DNA from: CAZIAK01 sp964537035
Lineage (GTDB): Bacteria > Planctomycetota > B15-G4
NCBI GenBank assembly: GCA_964537035.1
Contig: CAZIAK010000006.1
Span: 62,001-126,000 of the forward strand
DNA length: 64,000 bases
Direction of reading: 5' to 3'
Shown here: piece by piece, positions 1 through 9,065 of the stretch
Numbering within the stretch: position 1 is the stretch's first letter
Layout: each line of letters begins with the position of its first letter
Position numbers and translations under genes: made by a program
The notes under the pieces: generated by a model
What the model saw: the letters and a program-made list of their open reading frames with translations, nothing else
The model's database searches: none
Told to the model about the DNA's origin: nothing

Positions 1-1221
1 CATGTCGATGCCATAGACGCAGGGGTGGCGCAGGGGCGGAGACACCGATGCGAAGTAGACCTTCTTCGCCCCGGCCTGCCAGGCCATCTCGATGATCTGT
101 CTCGAGGTGTTGCCGCGCACGATCGAGTCGTCAACCAGGAGCACGTTCTTGCCCTCGAACTCGAGCTGGATCGGGTTGAGCTTGAGTCGCAGGGACTCTC
201 TGCGCGCCTGATCGCTGGCCATGATGAACGTGCGGCCCACGTAGCGGTTCTTCACCAGGCCTTCGCGGTACTTCAGGCCCGTCGCCCGGGCCATGGCCAT
301 GGCCGATGTGGTCGCCGACTCGGGCACGGGGATGATCACGTCGACGTCCCAGCCGGTGGCCTCGAAGAGCGGCGCCATGAGCTCCCCCAGCCGCAGCCGG
401 GTCTTGTAGACGCTGACCCGGTCAAGAAAGGAGTCGGGGCGAGCGAAGTAGACCCACTCGAACAGGCAAGGGCTGTGGACTTCGTGAGCGATCTGCTGGC
501 GATGCACATTGCCGTCGTTGTCAATGAACAGCGCTTCGCCCGCTGCCAGATCAAAGGTGCCGTGGTAGTCGAGCACGTCCATCAACACGCTCTCGGAGGC
601 AACGCACCACGACGTGCTGCCGTCGTCTTCGGTTCTGCTGCCCACGATGATCGGCTTGATGCCAAAGGGGTCACGGAAGGCGTAGAGGCCTTCGCCAGCG
701 ACCATGCCCACCACCGAGTACGCGCCCTTGACCCGGTTGAACACGCCCTTCACCGCCTCAAAGACGTTGTCCGGCTTGAGCACCTCGATCTCTTGCCGGG
801 ATAGCTCGTCCCCGAAGACCTTCAGGATGCCCTCGAGGTCGCACGACGTGTTGACGTGCCAGTGGGACTGCCTCGACATCTCGCCCTTGATCTCATCGAA
901 GTTCGTGACATTGCCGTTGTGGGCCATGCCGATGCCGAACGGATACGAGATCATGAACGGCTGGGCGTCCTCTGCGGTGCCCAGGCCCACGGTGGGATAG
1001 CGTACGTGAGCCAGGCCAGTAGAGCCGCTCAGCCGCTCTACGCTCGCCTCGTCAAAGACATCGCGCACCAGACCGCGGCCCTTGTGCATGTGAAAGCGGC
1101 CGTCGTACGTCAGCGCGCCCGCCGCGTCTTGGCCGCGGTGCTGGATGGCCATGAGGCCTGAGACCAGCCTGCTGGCCACGCTGCCGTTCGAGAGTCCTGT
1201 GATGCCGATAAACCCGCACAT
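1..1221 (-). CDS. purF: Amidophosphoribosyltransferase PurF, C-terminus cut by window edge
   Basis: First committed step of de novo purine synthesis: PRPP plus glutamine gives phosphoribosylamine. Translation from the ATG at 1221 begins MCGFIGITG, so the N-terminal nucleophile Cys2 of the class II glutaminase domain is present, followed by the RGQDAAG segment. The phosphoribosyltransferase motif VDDSIVRGNTS lies near residues 359-370. The frame is open to base 1 (407 codons) with no stop, so the C-terminus lies outside the window. It is the last gene of a minus-strand run after pyrB, pyrI and an aminotransferase-like gene, with an 88-nt gap from the latter. The family assignment is secure. 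Confidence 0.95.
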   Translation of the reverse strand, partial: MCGFIGITGLSNGSVASRLVSGLMAIQHRGQDAAGALTYDGRFHMHKGRGLVRDVFDEASVERLSGSTGLAHVRYPTVGLGTAEDAQPFMISYPFGIGMAHNGNVTNFDEIKGEMSRQSHWHVNTSCDLEGILKVFGDELSRQEIEVLKPDNVFEAVKGVFNRVKGAYSVVGMVAGEGLYAFRDPFGIKPIIVGSRTEDDGSTSWCVASESVLMDVLDYHGTFDLAAGEALFIDNDGNVHRQQIAHEVHSPCLFEWVYFARPDSFLDRVSVYKTRLRLGELMAPLFEATGWDVDVIIPVPESATTSAMAMARATGLKYREGLVKNRYVGRTFIMASDQARRESLRLKLNPIQLEFEGKNVLLVDDSIVRGNTSRQIIEMAWQAGAKKVYFASVSPPLRHPCVYGIDM

Positions 1222-1309
1222 GGACGGTCTGTCTCCTGCCTTGGGGGAGCCAAGATCCTAGCAACCTCTACGGCAACCCTGGGGAAGGGAACCTGAAGGA
1301 CTGGTGCAG

Positions 1310-2779
1310 CTACTCGTCGGGGTGCGCCTCTTCAACGGCGGTCAAGACCCGGTCGAGAGCCGCTGTGAGCTGATCGACCTCGTGAGTCAGTACATCGGCA
1401 AGCAAGGTCAGGCGGATGGATGAGACCTCGGCAGTTGGCCCGCATCCGGTCAGCTGCAGGCCCATCCGCCTGGCTGTGGCAAGAACCTCGTCCCGGTGCT
1501 CGACCTGCAGGCCCCAGAGAGAGCCCAGCCCGGAGAACCGGGCCAAGATCTCGGGATGGGCCGCAGAGAGCTCGGCCAGTCCCATGCGCAGGTACTCGCC
1601 CTTGATCCGGGAGTTCTCGAGCAGGGTGCGTCCTTCGAAGGCTGGCTCTTTGTGCTCGGTCAGGAGCTGCACCGTAGCCCAGGCCTTCTGGATCGCCGTC
1701 GGCGGCACCGTTTCGGACCCGGCCTCGCTGTCCTCGGAGAACTCCGGGCAGGCCAGGTCTTGGCGCCAGACCGTGAGGCCGAGGTCAACAGCCGGCGAAG
1801 CCCACAGGATGTCCGGGGAGACGGGGGTGTGTTCCACCGCGTAGAGCTGGCCCGTGCGCCCGAAGGACTGCATCTCGTCGATGCAGAGCAGCGCTTCTCG
1901 GCGGCGTGCAGCCGCGACCAGGCCACCCAGCCACTCACGGTCGGCGATCCCCCGCCCCCCCTTGCCCTGGCACACCTCGACGATGAATCCGGCGAACAGG
2001 TCGCTCGGCACACGACCGTCCGCCAGGGACTGCTGCAGCGCGCCTGGAGTCTGCAAGAGCTCCGTGATTGGCCGATCGTCGAACAGGGCCTCTAGATTCT
2101 CAAGATCACCGCCGAAGGGCACGTGCACCAGCGACGGCCCTGAACCTGTGGCAACCGCTGAGAGATCTGGGGAGCATTCGGCGAACGAGTCGCCACAGGC
2201 GGCAAGCATGAAGGGTGTGCTGTGCGACCGGGCGCCTGCGACGGTGGAGTCACCACCGGCTTCACTCTGTTGCGGGAGGCCGAGAGCGTCCATCACTTGC
2301 GACAAGGTGTTCGGCCCGTACTTCTTCACGAACCGGCGCTGGGCTGCAGTGCCTGCGAGGGCGATCCCTCTCTCTCTGGCTGCCGCCCCACCGGGGGACA
2401 GAACCGTCTCGCAAGAACCCATGTCTTGCAGGCGCTGCTCGGTCAGGTGACTGATGCACCGGGCGAACTCGACACCTGTGTGCGTGTCAGCGGTGCTCTG
2501 TCGGATGAGAGGGTGTTGTTCATCGACGAACCGCAGGGCCTGTCCTTGGGCCAGGTCAATGTAGACCCCGGCAGGGGTGTCCACGAACATGCCAGAGGCC
2601 AGGCGGCCAGGGTCGGCGTCACCAACGGTCGCCTCTGCTTCTCTCCTGTCATCAAACGCGAGCTGAGCGCTGCCGCGGTGCAACGACCGGTCACCAAGCG
2701 TCCGCGGGGGAAACATCTCCCGGGCCTTCTCGGCCAAGAGGTCGTAGCCGTCTACGACGATGTTCTCAGCCGTCGTCAC
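1310..2779 (-). CDS. Degenerate class III aminotransferase-like protein lacking the PLP lysine
   Basis: A 489-residue protein with the scaffold of fold-type I, class III PLP aminotransferases: a VEVCQGKGG stretch (family VEPIQGEGG) near 268-275, and DEMQSFGRTGQLYAVEH near 301-317 with the cofactor-binding Asp at 301. Where the family has the Schiff-base lysine (PDI-L-T-x-[AG]-K-G) this protein reads PDILWASPAV, with Pro329 in the lysine position. The region that normally binds PLP phosphate is also unusual (PGGAAARERG). The start is a GTG overlapping the pyrI stop by 4 nt, so it is translationally coupled to pyrimidine genes. It is probably a non-catalytic paralogue or a protein with a new role; the function is unknown. 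Family assignment is good, activity doubtful. Confidence 0.75.
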   Translation of the reverse strand: MTTAENIVVDGYDLLAEKAREMFPPRTLGDRSLHRGSAQLAFDDRREAEATVGDADPGRLASGMFVDTPAGVYIDLAQGQALRFVDEQHPLIRQSTADTHTGVEFARCISHLTEQRLQDMGSCETVLSPGGAAARERGIALAGTAAQRRFVKKYGPNTLSQVMDALGLPQQSEAGGDSTVAGARSHSTPFMLAACGDSFAECSPDLSAVATGSGPSLVHVPFGGDLENLEALFDDRPITELLQTPGALQQSLADGRVPSDLFAGFIVEVCQGKGGRGIADREWLGGLVAAARRREALLCIDEMQSFGRTGQLYAVEHTPVSPDILWASPAVDLGLTVWRQDLACPEFSEDSEAGSETVPPTAIQKAWATVQLLTEHKEPAFEGRTLLENSRIKGEYLRMGLAELSAAHPEILARFSGLGSLWGLQVEHRDEVLATARRMGLQLTGCGPTAEVSSIRLTLLADVLTHEVDQLTAALDRVLTAVEEAHPDE

Positions 2780-3243
2780 AGCAGCTTGATCTCCTCCTCG
2801 GACAGCGTGCGCTCACAGTAGTTGCAGCGCACCTTGACCGGGTCGGAGCGCTCTACTCCGAACTTCGTCTTGACCCGTTCCTCGTTCGATATGCACGACG
2901 GGTTGGGACAGACGATCAGGTTTTCGATCAGCCTGGGCAGCTCCGGCGTGAACTTGTTCACCACCTGGAAGTCGCGAATAATCGAGAACCTGGCTCGAGG
3001 AGAGATCAGCGCGATCTTTGCCACCTCTTGCTGGCTGACCTCGCGGTGATCGATCTTGATCATGTCCTTGCGGCCCATCTTCACGCTGTCGAGGTTCAGC
3101 CCGATGGTGACGGCGCCTTCGAACTCGATGCCCAGCACGAACAAGACCTTCAGTGCTGTCCCGGCGACCAGATGATCAATCACCGTGCCCTCGCGCAGGG
3201 CGGTCACCCGGATGCTGGGCTCGTGAGATCTTGGATCAGCCAC
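2776..3243 (-). CDS. pyrI: Aspartate carbamoyltransferase regulatory subunit PyrI
   Basis: Regulatory chain of the allosteric ATCase holoenzyme, binding nucleotide effectors and bridging catalytic trimers. The 155-residue length matches the family. The N-terminal allosteric domain holds the GTVIDHLVAG segment and the C-terminal zinc domain has the Cys4 set CPNPSC and CNYC (near residues 112-117 and 139-142). It overlaps the pyrB end by 8 nt and the aminotransferase-like gene by 4 nt, so all three are probably one transcript. A full PyrB-PyrI pair implies E. coli-type feedback regulation of pyrimidine synthesis. Confidence 0.96.
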   Translation of the reverse strand: MADPRSHEPSIRVTALREGTVIDHLVAGTALKVLFVLGIEFEGAVTIGLNLDSVKMGRKDMIKIDHREVSQQEVAKIALISPRARFSIIRDFQVVNKFTPELPRLIENLIVCPNPSCISNEERVKTKFGVERSDPVKVRCNYCERTLSEEEIKLL

Positions 3244-4177
3244 GGGTGTGTCCCAGCAAGAGAGAGAGCACTGCCTTGCGCACGGTCACGCCGTTGCGCG
3301 CCTGATCGAAGTAGGCCGATCCGGGGAAGTCGTCGAGGTCGGTGCTGATCTCGTTGAGCCGGGGCAAGGGGTGCATGAGCGTGACGTTGCCGCCGATGCG
3401 CTCGATGGCTGCGCGGTCGATGCGATAGGCGTTCTTCACCTTCTCGTATTCGATCGGATCGGGGAATCGCTCCTGCTGGATGCGCGTCGTGTAGATGATG
3501 TCCACGTCTGAGGCGATGGAGAAGAAGTCTTCGTCTTCGGTGTAGACCGTGCCCCGGTCGTCGAGTTCGTCGATGAAGCTGGCAGGCATGCGCAGCGAAG
3601 TGGGCGACACGAGAAACAGCTCGTTGTCGAAGTGGGTCAGGGTCTCGATCAGTGAGTGCACCGTGCGGCTGTACTTGAGGTCGCCGATGAACGCGATCTT
3701 GAGGTTGTCGAGGCGCCCCCGTGTCTGACGAATGGTGTAGAGATCGAGCAGGGTCTGGGTCGGGTGCTGATTCGTGCCGTCTCCGGCGTTGATCACCGGC
3801 AACGATGTGCTCTCAGCGGCCAGGCGGGCTGCCCCCTCGCGAGGGTGGCGAATGAGCACGACATCGCAGTAGTTCTCCACCACCCTGATCGTGTCGGAGA
3901 GCGACTCGCCCTTCGCCGTCGACGAGACCTTCGCGTCTGCGAACCCGATCGATGAGCCGCCCAGGCGCTGCATGGCGCTGTTGAACGACAGGTGCGTTCG
4001 TGTCGACGGCTCGAAGAACAGCGAGCCCATGACCTTGCCGGCGAGGATCGGTTCGGAGAAGCCTTCGTAGCGCGTCGCCTCGTCGAGAAACGCCAGCAGC
4101 TCTTCGCGGCGAAAATCACGCATCGAGATGAGATCGCGACCGGCGAAGTGTTCAAGGCCAGCTGCGGGGGTGGTCAC
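3236..4177 (-). CDS. pyrB: Aspartate carbamoyltransferase catalytic subunit PyrB
   Basis: Condenses carbamoyl phosphate and aspartate to carbamoylaspartate. The carbamoyl-phosphate loop SLFFEPSTRTHLSF and the HPTQTLLDL, SRTVHSL and MHPLPRLNEI segments are all present. The open frame runs 80 codons further upstream without family resemblance. The chosen GTG at 4177 has GGAGAGG seven bases upstream and gives a 313-residue protein of normal size. It follows a DUF374 gene by 32 nt and overlaps pyrI. Confidence 0.96.
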   Translation of the reverse strand: MTTPAAGLEHFAGRDLISMRDFRREELLAFLDEATRYEGFSEPILAGKVMGSLFFEPSTRTHLSFNSAMQRLGGSSIGFADAKVSSTAKGESLSDTIRVVENYCDVVLIRHPREGAARLAAESTSLPVINAGDGTNQHPTQTLLDLYTIRQTRGRLDNLKIAFIGDLKYSRTVHSLIETLTHFDNELFLVSPTSLRMPASFIDELDDRGTVYTEDEDFFSIASDVDIIYTTRIQQERFPDPIEYEKVKNAYRIDRAAIERIGGNVTLMHPLPRLNEISTDLDDFPGSAYFDQARNGVTVRKAVLSLLLGHTRG

Positions 4178-4209
4178 GGAACCTCTCCAACAAGTTCGGG
4201 GGTTCGATT

Positions 4210-4899
4210 CTAACAGCGTGGCTCGCCGGAGCGCATGGCCTCCTCGACCGTCTCTTCGGAGCGCTTCAAGGCGGCGGAGACCACCGCTCGGTAAGCCTCG
4301 AAGCCACCCTCTTTTGCAGCCCGCCGGGGCACTTCGATCTCGTCCCCGAAGTGCACCACCACCGGGCTGAAGGGCTTGCCGATGGTCAACCTGTCCCACG
4401 AGTTCAGGCGCCAGCAACTCTGGGCCATGGCCGTGTAGGGGACGATGGGCAAGCCGGTCATCGCGGCGGTGAACAAGACGCCGTCCTTCACCTCTCGCCG
4501 CGGACCCTTGGGGCCATCAATGGTGAAGCAGAAGTCGACGTCCTGCTCTTTCGACACACGCAGCACGTCGCGCATGGCCTGTGCGCCCCCCCGCGTGCTC
4601 GAGCCCCGGGCCAGGCGAAAACCCTGGCGAGCCATCATCCGGGCGATCATCTCGCCGTCGCGGTGGGTGCTCACCACGGTGCACACGCCTTCGCCGCGCA
4701 AGGCCCCGATGCCATGCCACAGCGTCTCGTGCCAGGCGGCGTAAATACACCGGACCCGCTCCCCACGAGCCCTACGTTTGGCGTAGGAGTCGCTGAGGAA
4801 GCGGGTCCGGTAGGTCGCAGTCAACCCGCGATGCAGACCGTCCGCCAACAGCGCGGACACGTTGATCTTGAGTTCTTGTCGTCGACTCAGCTCAGTCAT
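4210..4899 (-). CDS. DUF374 family lysophospholipid acyltransferase-like protein
   Basis: A 229-residue protein of the DUF374 family, related to the LPLAT/LpxL acyltransferase fold. Visible are the acceptor-side AAWHETLWHG segment with a His in the expected catalytic area near residue 57, the STHRDGEMIARMM stretch, and the hallmark FTIDGPKGPRR near 126-136. Family members are thought to acylate a lipid A-like or phospholipid substrate at the inner membrane, but the substrate cannot be read from sequence. It opens the minus-strand pyr/pur run, probably by chance co-transcription. The gene could take part in lipid A or core lipid assembly, since LPS genes occur elsewhere in the window. Confidence 0.85.
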   Translation of the reverse strand: MTELSRRQELKINVSALLADGLHRGLTATYRTRFLSDSYAKRRARGERVRCIYAAWHETLWHGIGALRGEGVCTVVSTHRDGEMIARMMARQGFRLARGSSTRGGAQAMRDVLRVSKEQDVDFCFTIDGPKGPRREVKDGVLFTAAMTGLPIVPYTAMAQSCWRLNSWDRLTIGKPFSPVVVHFGDEIEVPRRAAKEGGFEAYRAVVSAALKRSEETVEEAMRSGEPRC

Positions 4900-4970
4900 G
4901 GCGGGCCGAGCCTAGCAGGCTGTACGTACAGTGTCGCGCGCCGAACGCTCCTCGATGGCGACGGCTCAGC

Positions 4971-7172
4971 TCAGAACTTCAGGATGTCGTCGCCCGCGCC
5001 TGCCTCGTCCAGGCCGTTCGGACCGAAGCTCCAGAGCTTGGGCATCAAGCGCTTCTTCTTGGGATGCATTTCCATGGCGAAGCTGTAGCCGTTGCCCCAG
5101 GGATCCGAGGGCAACTCGCCGTGTGGGTACGCGCCCTGCGGAAAGTCCGAGCCGAGTGGCACGATCAGATCTGCGAGCGACTCCGGGTAGCTCCCCGAGC
5201 TGATCTTGTAGACCGTGATGCTGGCCTTCAGCTCGCGCAGATCCGTCTGGGCCTGATCTTCGGGGTTGATCGTGGGCTCCACGGACGCTGGCGCCAACCG
5301 GGGGTCTTGGGTGCCCGCGTAGATGGCACAGCCAGCGAGGGCCAAGGGCAAGAAGTCGCCGACCTGGAACTGCGACACACTGCGGTTCACCTTGAGGCCG
5401 CCCTGGGCGGAGTACAGGCCGGAGTACGACTGCTCAAGATACTGGGCGATGGAGTCGGTGGGTGGCAGCTTGGCCATGTCCAGGGGGATCTCGTCGCCCA
5501 TGGGGAACATCATGGCCATGCCCTTCAGGCTGCCGTAGCTCGTGCCAAACGTCTCCGCAAGATCGGAGAATGCGTACTGCTCCACGTTGCCCTTGGCGGC
5601 CATGCCGTTGACGAACTTCATGAACCGTTCGTTGCTGCTCAGGGATTCGACGTCACCGATGCCGCCCGTCAGGTAGCCCTTCAAGCCGCGGCTGTTCGTA
5701 CCCAGGATCAACTCGCCGTCGCGGATGGCGAAGGCGGGCTGCGCCATCATGCCTGCGGGGGTGGCCGACAGGTCGATCTCGTAGTACGGAGCACCGTCGT
5801 GGGTCGACTCCTTCAGAGAGAGCGGCATGCCCACCTGCGCGCTCGCCGTGTCGAGCAACGAACCCAGCGCCGACACGAATTTGTCGGGGTCTTTCAGACC
5901 AAAGCTGTAGATGTTGTCGGGCGTGCCCATGAGGCCTTGACCAGACTTGGCGAAGGTGGTCAGGGTGCCGGTGACGTTGGCCAACAGATCGTTGCGCAGG
6001 TCGACGCCACCAAGCACTGCGGCCAGTTGCTGTTCGGCCATCTCTGCTTCTTCGGGAGCGTTGTCCTTGAAGAGCTTCCAGGCGAAGTCGTAGATGTCGA
6101 CGGCTTGGGTTCCGATCGAGGCCACGCTTGCCGAGAGACAATCGGCGGGAATGCCGTCGAGCCGGCCGAGGTCGACAGGCTCGCCCCCGCGGCTCAGCTG
6201 AGCGACGAGGCCCGGCGCATTCTCGTCAACGGAGACGATCGACGTGGAGTAGACCAGGCCGTCGGATCCCACTGCCGAGACGCCGCCGGCCATCTTGATG
6301 GCGGAGAAGCCGATGCTGTCGAAGACCGAGAGCATCAGTTTCAGATCGTCGGGTGAGACGCTCGGGTCCGACTGCATGCCCATGGCGATGCCCATGCGAG
6401 CGATGTTGGCGATGGGGCCCACGCGGATCATGCTCGACGAGCCGCCGGGCAACAGGCCGCCAGCGGCGCTGAGCATGTCCTGGTACTCAGACGACGTGGC
6501 CAGCGAGGCGCCGCCCCCCTGATGACGATCAATCATGCCGTTGATGGTGGTGTCTGAGAGCGAGATCACCGCCAGGCTGCCGATGAAGGCCAAGTGCACA
6601 GACAGGGGCGTTTCGGGGATGAGCTTGCTCAGATAGTCGACGCCACCGTGGCTGGCCTGGCTGCTCTCTACGGGGATCGCCCCCCACAGGTCCTTGAGCT
6701 GAGTGACCATGCCGTCGTCGAGCAACTCGAGACCAAGGGTCAGTCCGATGTCCGGGAGCTCGTTGCCGTTCATGCCCGGCATGTCGAGGTGAGTCAGACT
6801 GAAGAAGAGCTGACCGACGGGGGGCTCAGTCGACTCAAGGCTCAGCTCAAAGCCGTCCAGGGAGATGTCAGACTCCATCCCCATCTCAGCCGCGGCGGCC
6901 TGGGCCTGAGCGATGTCGTTGGAGAGCAACTCGAGGCCCGCGGCGATGACCGAGTTGGCAGCGCCAAGAGGCTGGTGCAGGAACGACCGCACCTCTGGCT
7001 CGGCCAGAATGCGCGTCATGGCGGTGTTCTGGGAGGCCTCCCAGTTGGCGTGCAGGCTGGTGGACCCGAAGTAGATCAGGGTGTCAGCGGGAAGCAGGCT
7101 CGCCGGGTCATCGGCGGGTTCTGCGATGAACAGCGACGAGAGGGCCAGGACGGCCAGGGGCGTCAACAGCAT
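4971..7172 (-). CDS. Large exported protein with C-terminal pseudopilin (GspG-like) domain
   Basis: About 733 residues. The reading frame opens at a GTG at 7220, but the ATG at 7172 has GGAG eight bases upstream and starts directly with a signal peptide (MLLTPLAVLALSSLFIAEPA), so it is preferred. The body resembles DUF3352-type exported proteins (LLPADTLIYFGS start, repeated helical and strand segments). The last about 95 residues look like the soluble part of a type II secretion major pseudopilin: DLRELKASITVYKISSGSYP, then LPSDPWGNGYSF, then SFGPNGLDEAGAGDD, matching the GspG order YPT, DPWGNPY and SLGADG. No prepilin N-terminus is present. The fusion is unusual and the function unknown. 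Confidence 0.7.
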   Translation of the reverse strand: MLLTPLAVLALSSLFIAEPADDPASLLPADTLIYFGSTSLHANWEASQNTAMTRILAEPEVRSFLHQPLGAANSVIAAGLELLSNDIAQAQAAAAEMGMESDISLDGFELSLESTEPPVGQLFFSLTHLDMPGMNGNELPDIGLTLGLELLDDGMVTQLKDLWGAIPVESSQASHGGVDYLSKLIPETPLSVHLAFIGSLAVISLSDTTINGMIDRHQGGGASLATSSEYQDMLSAAGGLLPGGSSSMIRVGPIANIARMGIAMGMQSDPSVSPDDLKLMLSVFDSIGFSAIKMAGGVSAVGSDGLVYSTSIVSVDENAPGLVAQLSRGGEPVDLGRLDGIPADCLSASVASIGTQAVDIYDFAWKLFKDNAPEEAEMAEQQLAAVLGGVDLRNDLLANVTGTLTTFAKSGQGLMGTPDNIYSFGLKDPDKFVSALGSLLDTASAQVGMPLSLKESTHDGAPYYEIDLSATPAGMMAQPAFAIRDGELILGTNSRGLKGYLTGGIGDVESLSSNERFMKFVNGMAAKGNVEQYAFSDLAETFGTSYGSLKGMAMMFPMGDEIPLDMAKLPPTDSIAQYLEQSYSGLYSAQGGLKVNRSVSQFQVGDFLPLALAGCAIYAGTQDPRLAPASVEPTINPEDQAQTDLRELKASITVYKISSGSYPESLADLIVPLGSDFPQGAYPHGELPSDPWGNGYSFAMEMHPKKKRLMPKLWSFGPNGLDEAGAGDDILKF

Positions 7173-7768
7173 GGTTTGGACTCCAGCGATCGGGGCGGGC
7201 CCGCCAATCCGCGGCTTCACCGACTGTCGGTGGCCTGGGGTGGCCCTGCTTTCTTGGGGACGAACGGCAACTGGGGGGGATCATCCCCCACCACCTCGGA
7301 ATGCCACAACCCATCGCCGAAGCCAGTCACGAACTCGACACCCCACTGTTGCAGAACGACGACGCAAGTCGGGAGCATTGATGACATGACGCTGGGGGGT
7401 TGGGCTCTTGGCGGTGGGACGCTGACGACATCCCCCGCGCGTGAAGCCGACCGCACGTGTGCCGAACTCGAACTGGCACGCTCACCCCCCGCTGCTCGAG
7501 CCCCTCGCCTCTTCAGGCGGGGTCACCACCCGCACACCCGGCGGCCCCGGTCGGCCACCATTCCGCGCACAGCCCGCTCCCGACGGTTGGACTGGGGACT
7601 TGCCGTGGTGATCAGAAGCGGCCAGAATCCCAGAGGCTTTCATTGGGACCACCCGCACCTCTCCGGAGAGCGGACCCCTGTCCTTGTCTTCCGCAAAGGC
7701 AGAGGGCTTTAAGGTCCCTTTAAACAACACCTAACTGTCACTTAAACCTTGTAAACGCGGTGATCCCT
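7173..7768. other. Gene-free interval of about 600 bases
   Basis: No convincing coding region is seen on either strand; the open frames here are rich in Pro, Arg and Ser and have no family resemblance. A G-run/C-run inverted repeat (TGGGGGGGATC followed by ATCCCCCA) lies at 7271-7289. The last 60 bases turn AT-rich with two copies of TTTAA, which could hold the promoter of the following small gene. Confidence 0.5.
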
Positions 7769-8119
7769 ATGAATCCAATGGTTAAGGGCATCTTGGCGGT
7801 CGGCGTCGTCGCCATCGTCTTCCTGGTCATTCAGGCGCAGATGAGTGCAGCCGAGACCGCTCAGTGGGATCACCTCGCCAACGCCAGAGCGGCCGGTTTC
7901 ACCGTAGAGGCCCTCGAAGACGCGAGAGCTGAAGTCGAAGGCAGCGATGTCGAGCCATGGTGCTCCTTCTATCTGGCCATGGAGCTCTACAAGGCCGGAG
8001 AGAACCTCGACCGGGCTCGGCAGGTCGCCTCAGCGTCTGTGGAGAAGCACAAGAACCACGCCACCACGCCCATGTTGGCTGCGCTGCTAGAGGCCCTCAA
8101 GACGTACTCGCCGTCATGA
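7769..8119 (+). CDS. Small membrane-anchored protein of unknown function
   Basis: A 116-residue protein. Possible starts are the GTG at 7760 and the ATGs at 7769 and 7778; none has a strong ribosome site, and 7769 is taken arbitrarily. Residues 4-24 form one hydrophobic segment (KGILAVGVVAIVFLVIQAQ), probably an uncleaved signal anchor. The rest is helical with a TPR-like pattern (WCSFYLAMELYKAGENLDRARQVASASVEKH), which could be one or two TPR units facing the periplasm. It is convergent with parB. I do not recognise the family. Confidence 0.6.
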   Translation: MNPMVKGILAVGVVAIVFLVIQAQMSAAETAQWDHLANARAAGFTVEALEDARAEVEGSDVEPWCSFYLAMELYKAGENLDRARQVASASVEKHKNHATTPMLAALLEALKTYSPS

Positions 8120-8184
8120 GGCGGAGGCTGCAGGACAGCTGCAGGCACCGCTCTTCTTGGTGCTGCTCTGCAAGCGAACCCTGA

Positions 8185-8205
8185 CCCGCGCTATGAGTGC
8201 GCGGG
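8185..8205. terminator. Possible bidirectional hairpin between convergent genes
   Basis: A perfect 7-bp stem, CCCGCGC and GCGCGGG, with a 7-base loop, overlaps the end of parB and lies 65 bases after the stop of the small membrane-protein gene. There is no T tract on either side, so a rho-independent role is only a possibility. Confidence 0.35.
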
Positions 8206-9057
8206 ATCCGCTTCACCGGTGAGCAGGTGGTGCAGCAGGCGATCGCGATCACTCGCCGAGTAGAACACCAGGCGAACTTCACCGCGCTCTCCATCCTCGG
8301 TGATCTTCACCTTTGTTCCGTATATATTTCTCAGATCTTCCTCGTATCTGGATATCTCTGAGAGTGGCTTCGCCTCGCTGCTCACCTTCTTGATCGGCTT
8401 CTTGGGTGCTCCTTGGCGCACCCGGCGCTCAAGCTCCCGAACAGACCATCCCTCGATGGATGCCTGCTCTGCGAGCTCGATCATCTGCCCCTTATCCTTC
8501 AAGCCCAAGACAGCCCTGGCTTGACCGGCAGAGAGCAGCCCCTCGGTCAAGAGCGCTTGAAGCTCGGACGGCAGGTCCAGAAGCCGTAGCGCGTTGCTCA
8601 CGGTCGCCCGCTTCTTGCCTACCCTCTCAGCTAGCTCTTGATGAGTCATCTGGCTTTGCAGCAGCAGCTGGCGGTAGGCAGAGGCTTCATCCAGAGCGTT
8701 CAAGTCCTCACGCTGGATGTTCTCGATCAAGGCGAGCTCGAGGGAATGAACTCCCTTGGCATCCGTCTCGTGAGCAGGAATGTGCGTCAGGCCAGCAATT
8801 CGGGAGGCTCTGTATCGGCGCTCGCCAGCAATCAGATCGAAATGGTCGCCCGAGCGCCGCACCAGAATCGGCTGGATCACACCGTGGAGCTTGATGGAGT
8901 TGGCCAGCTCTTCAAGACCGTCCTCGTTCCAGCTCTGCCTTGGCTGCTTGGGGTTCACGCGGATCTTGTCCAGGTCCACCTCTGAAACCTTCGGTGTCTC
9001 GGCTGTCACCGTGCTGGAGATCAGGCTGTCCAAGCCTCGGCCAAGTCGTTGTTCCAC
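8191..9057 (-). CDS. parB: Chromosome partitioning protein ParB
   Basis: CTP-dependent DNA clamp that loads at parS and spreads to organise the origin region. Visible are the N-terminal LGRGLDSLI ParA-interacting-type motif, VNPKQPRQSW, the CTP-binding GERRYRA box, ENIQREDLN, and the helix-turn-helix region near MTHQELAERVGKKRATVSNALRLL. The frame extends to an ATG at 9120, but the GTG at 9057 has GGAGGG six bases upstream and starts MEQRLGRGL, as ParB proteins usually do (288 residues). That GTG lies inside a parS sequence. No parA is next to it, which is unusual for a chromosomal parB. Confidence 0.93.
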   Translation of the reverse strand: MEQRLGRGLDSLISSTVTAETPKVSEVDLDKIRVNPKQPRQSWNEDGLEELANSIKLHGVIQPILVRRSGDHFDLIAGERRYRASRIAGLTHIPAHETDAKGVHSLELALIENIQREDLNALDEASAYRQLLLQSQMTHQELAERVGKKRATVSNALRLLDLPSELQALLTEGLLSAGQARAVLGLKDKGQMIELAEQASIEGWSVRELERRVRQGAPKKPIKKVSSEAKPLSEISRYEEDLRNIYGTKVKITEDGERGEVRLVFYSASDRDRLLHHLLTGEADPAHS

Positions 9058-9065
9058 GTGAAACC
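9050..9065. promoter_or_regulatory. parS site overlapping the parB start codon
   Basis: TGTTCCACGTGAAACC matches the bacterial parS consensus TGTTNCACGTGAAACA at 15 of 16 positions. The GTG start of parB is part of the central CACGTG. ParB bound here would cover its own translation start and ribosome site, which suggests autoregulation. Confidence 0.9.

Noticed and set aside
5064..6356. 430-codon plus-strand open frame
   Set aside because: It lies antisense within the large exported protein and has no family-like sequence.
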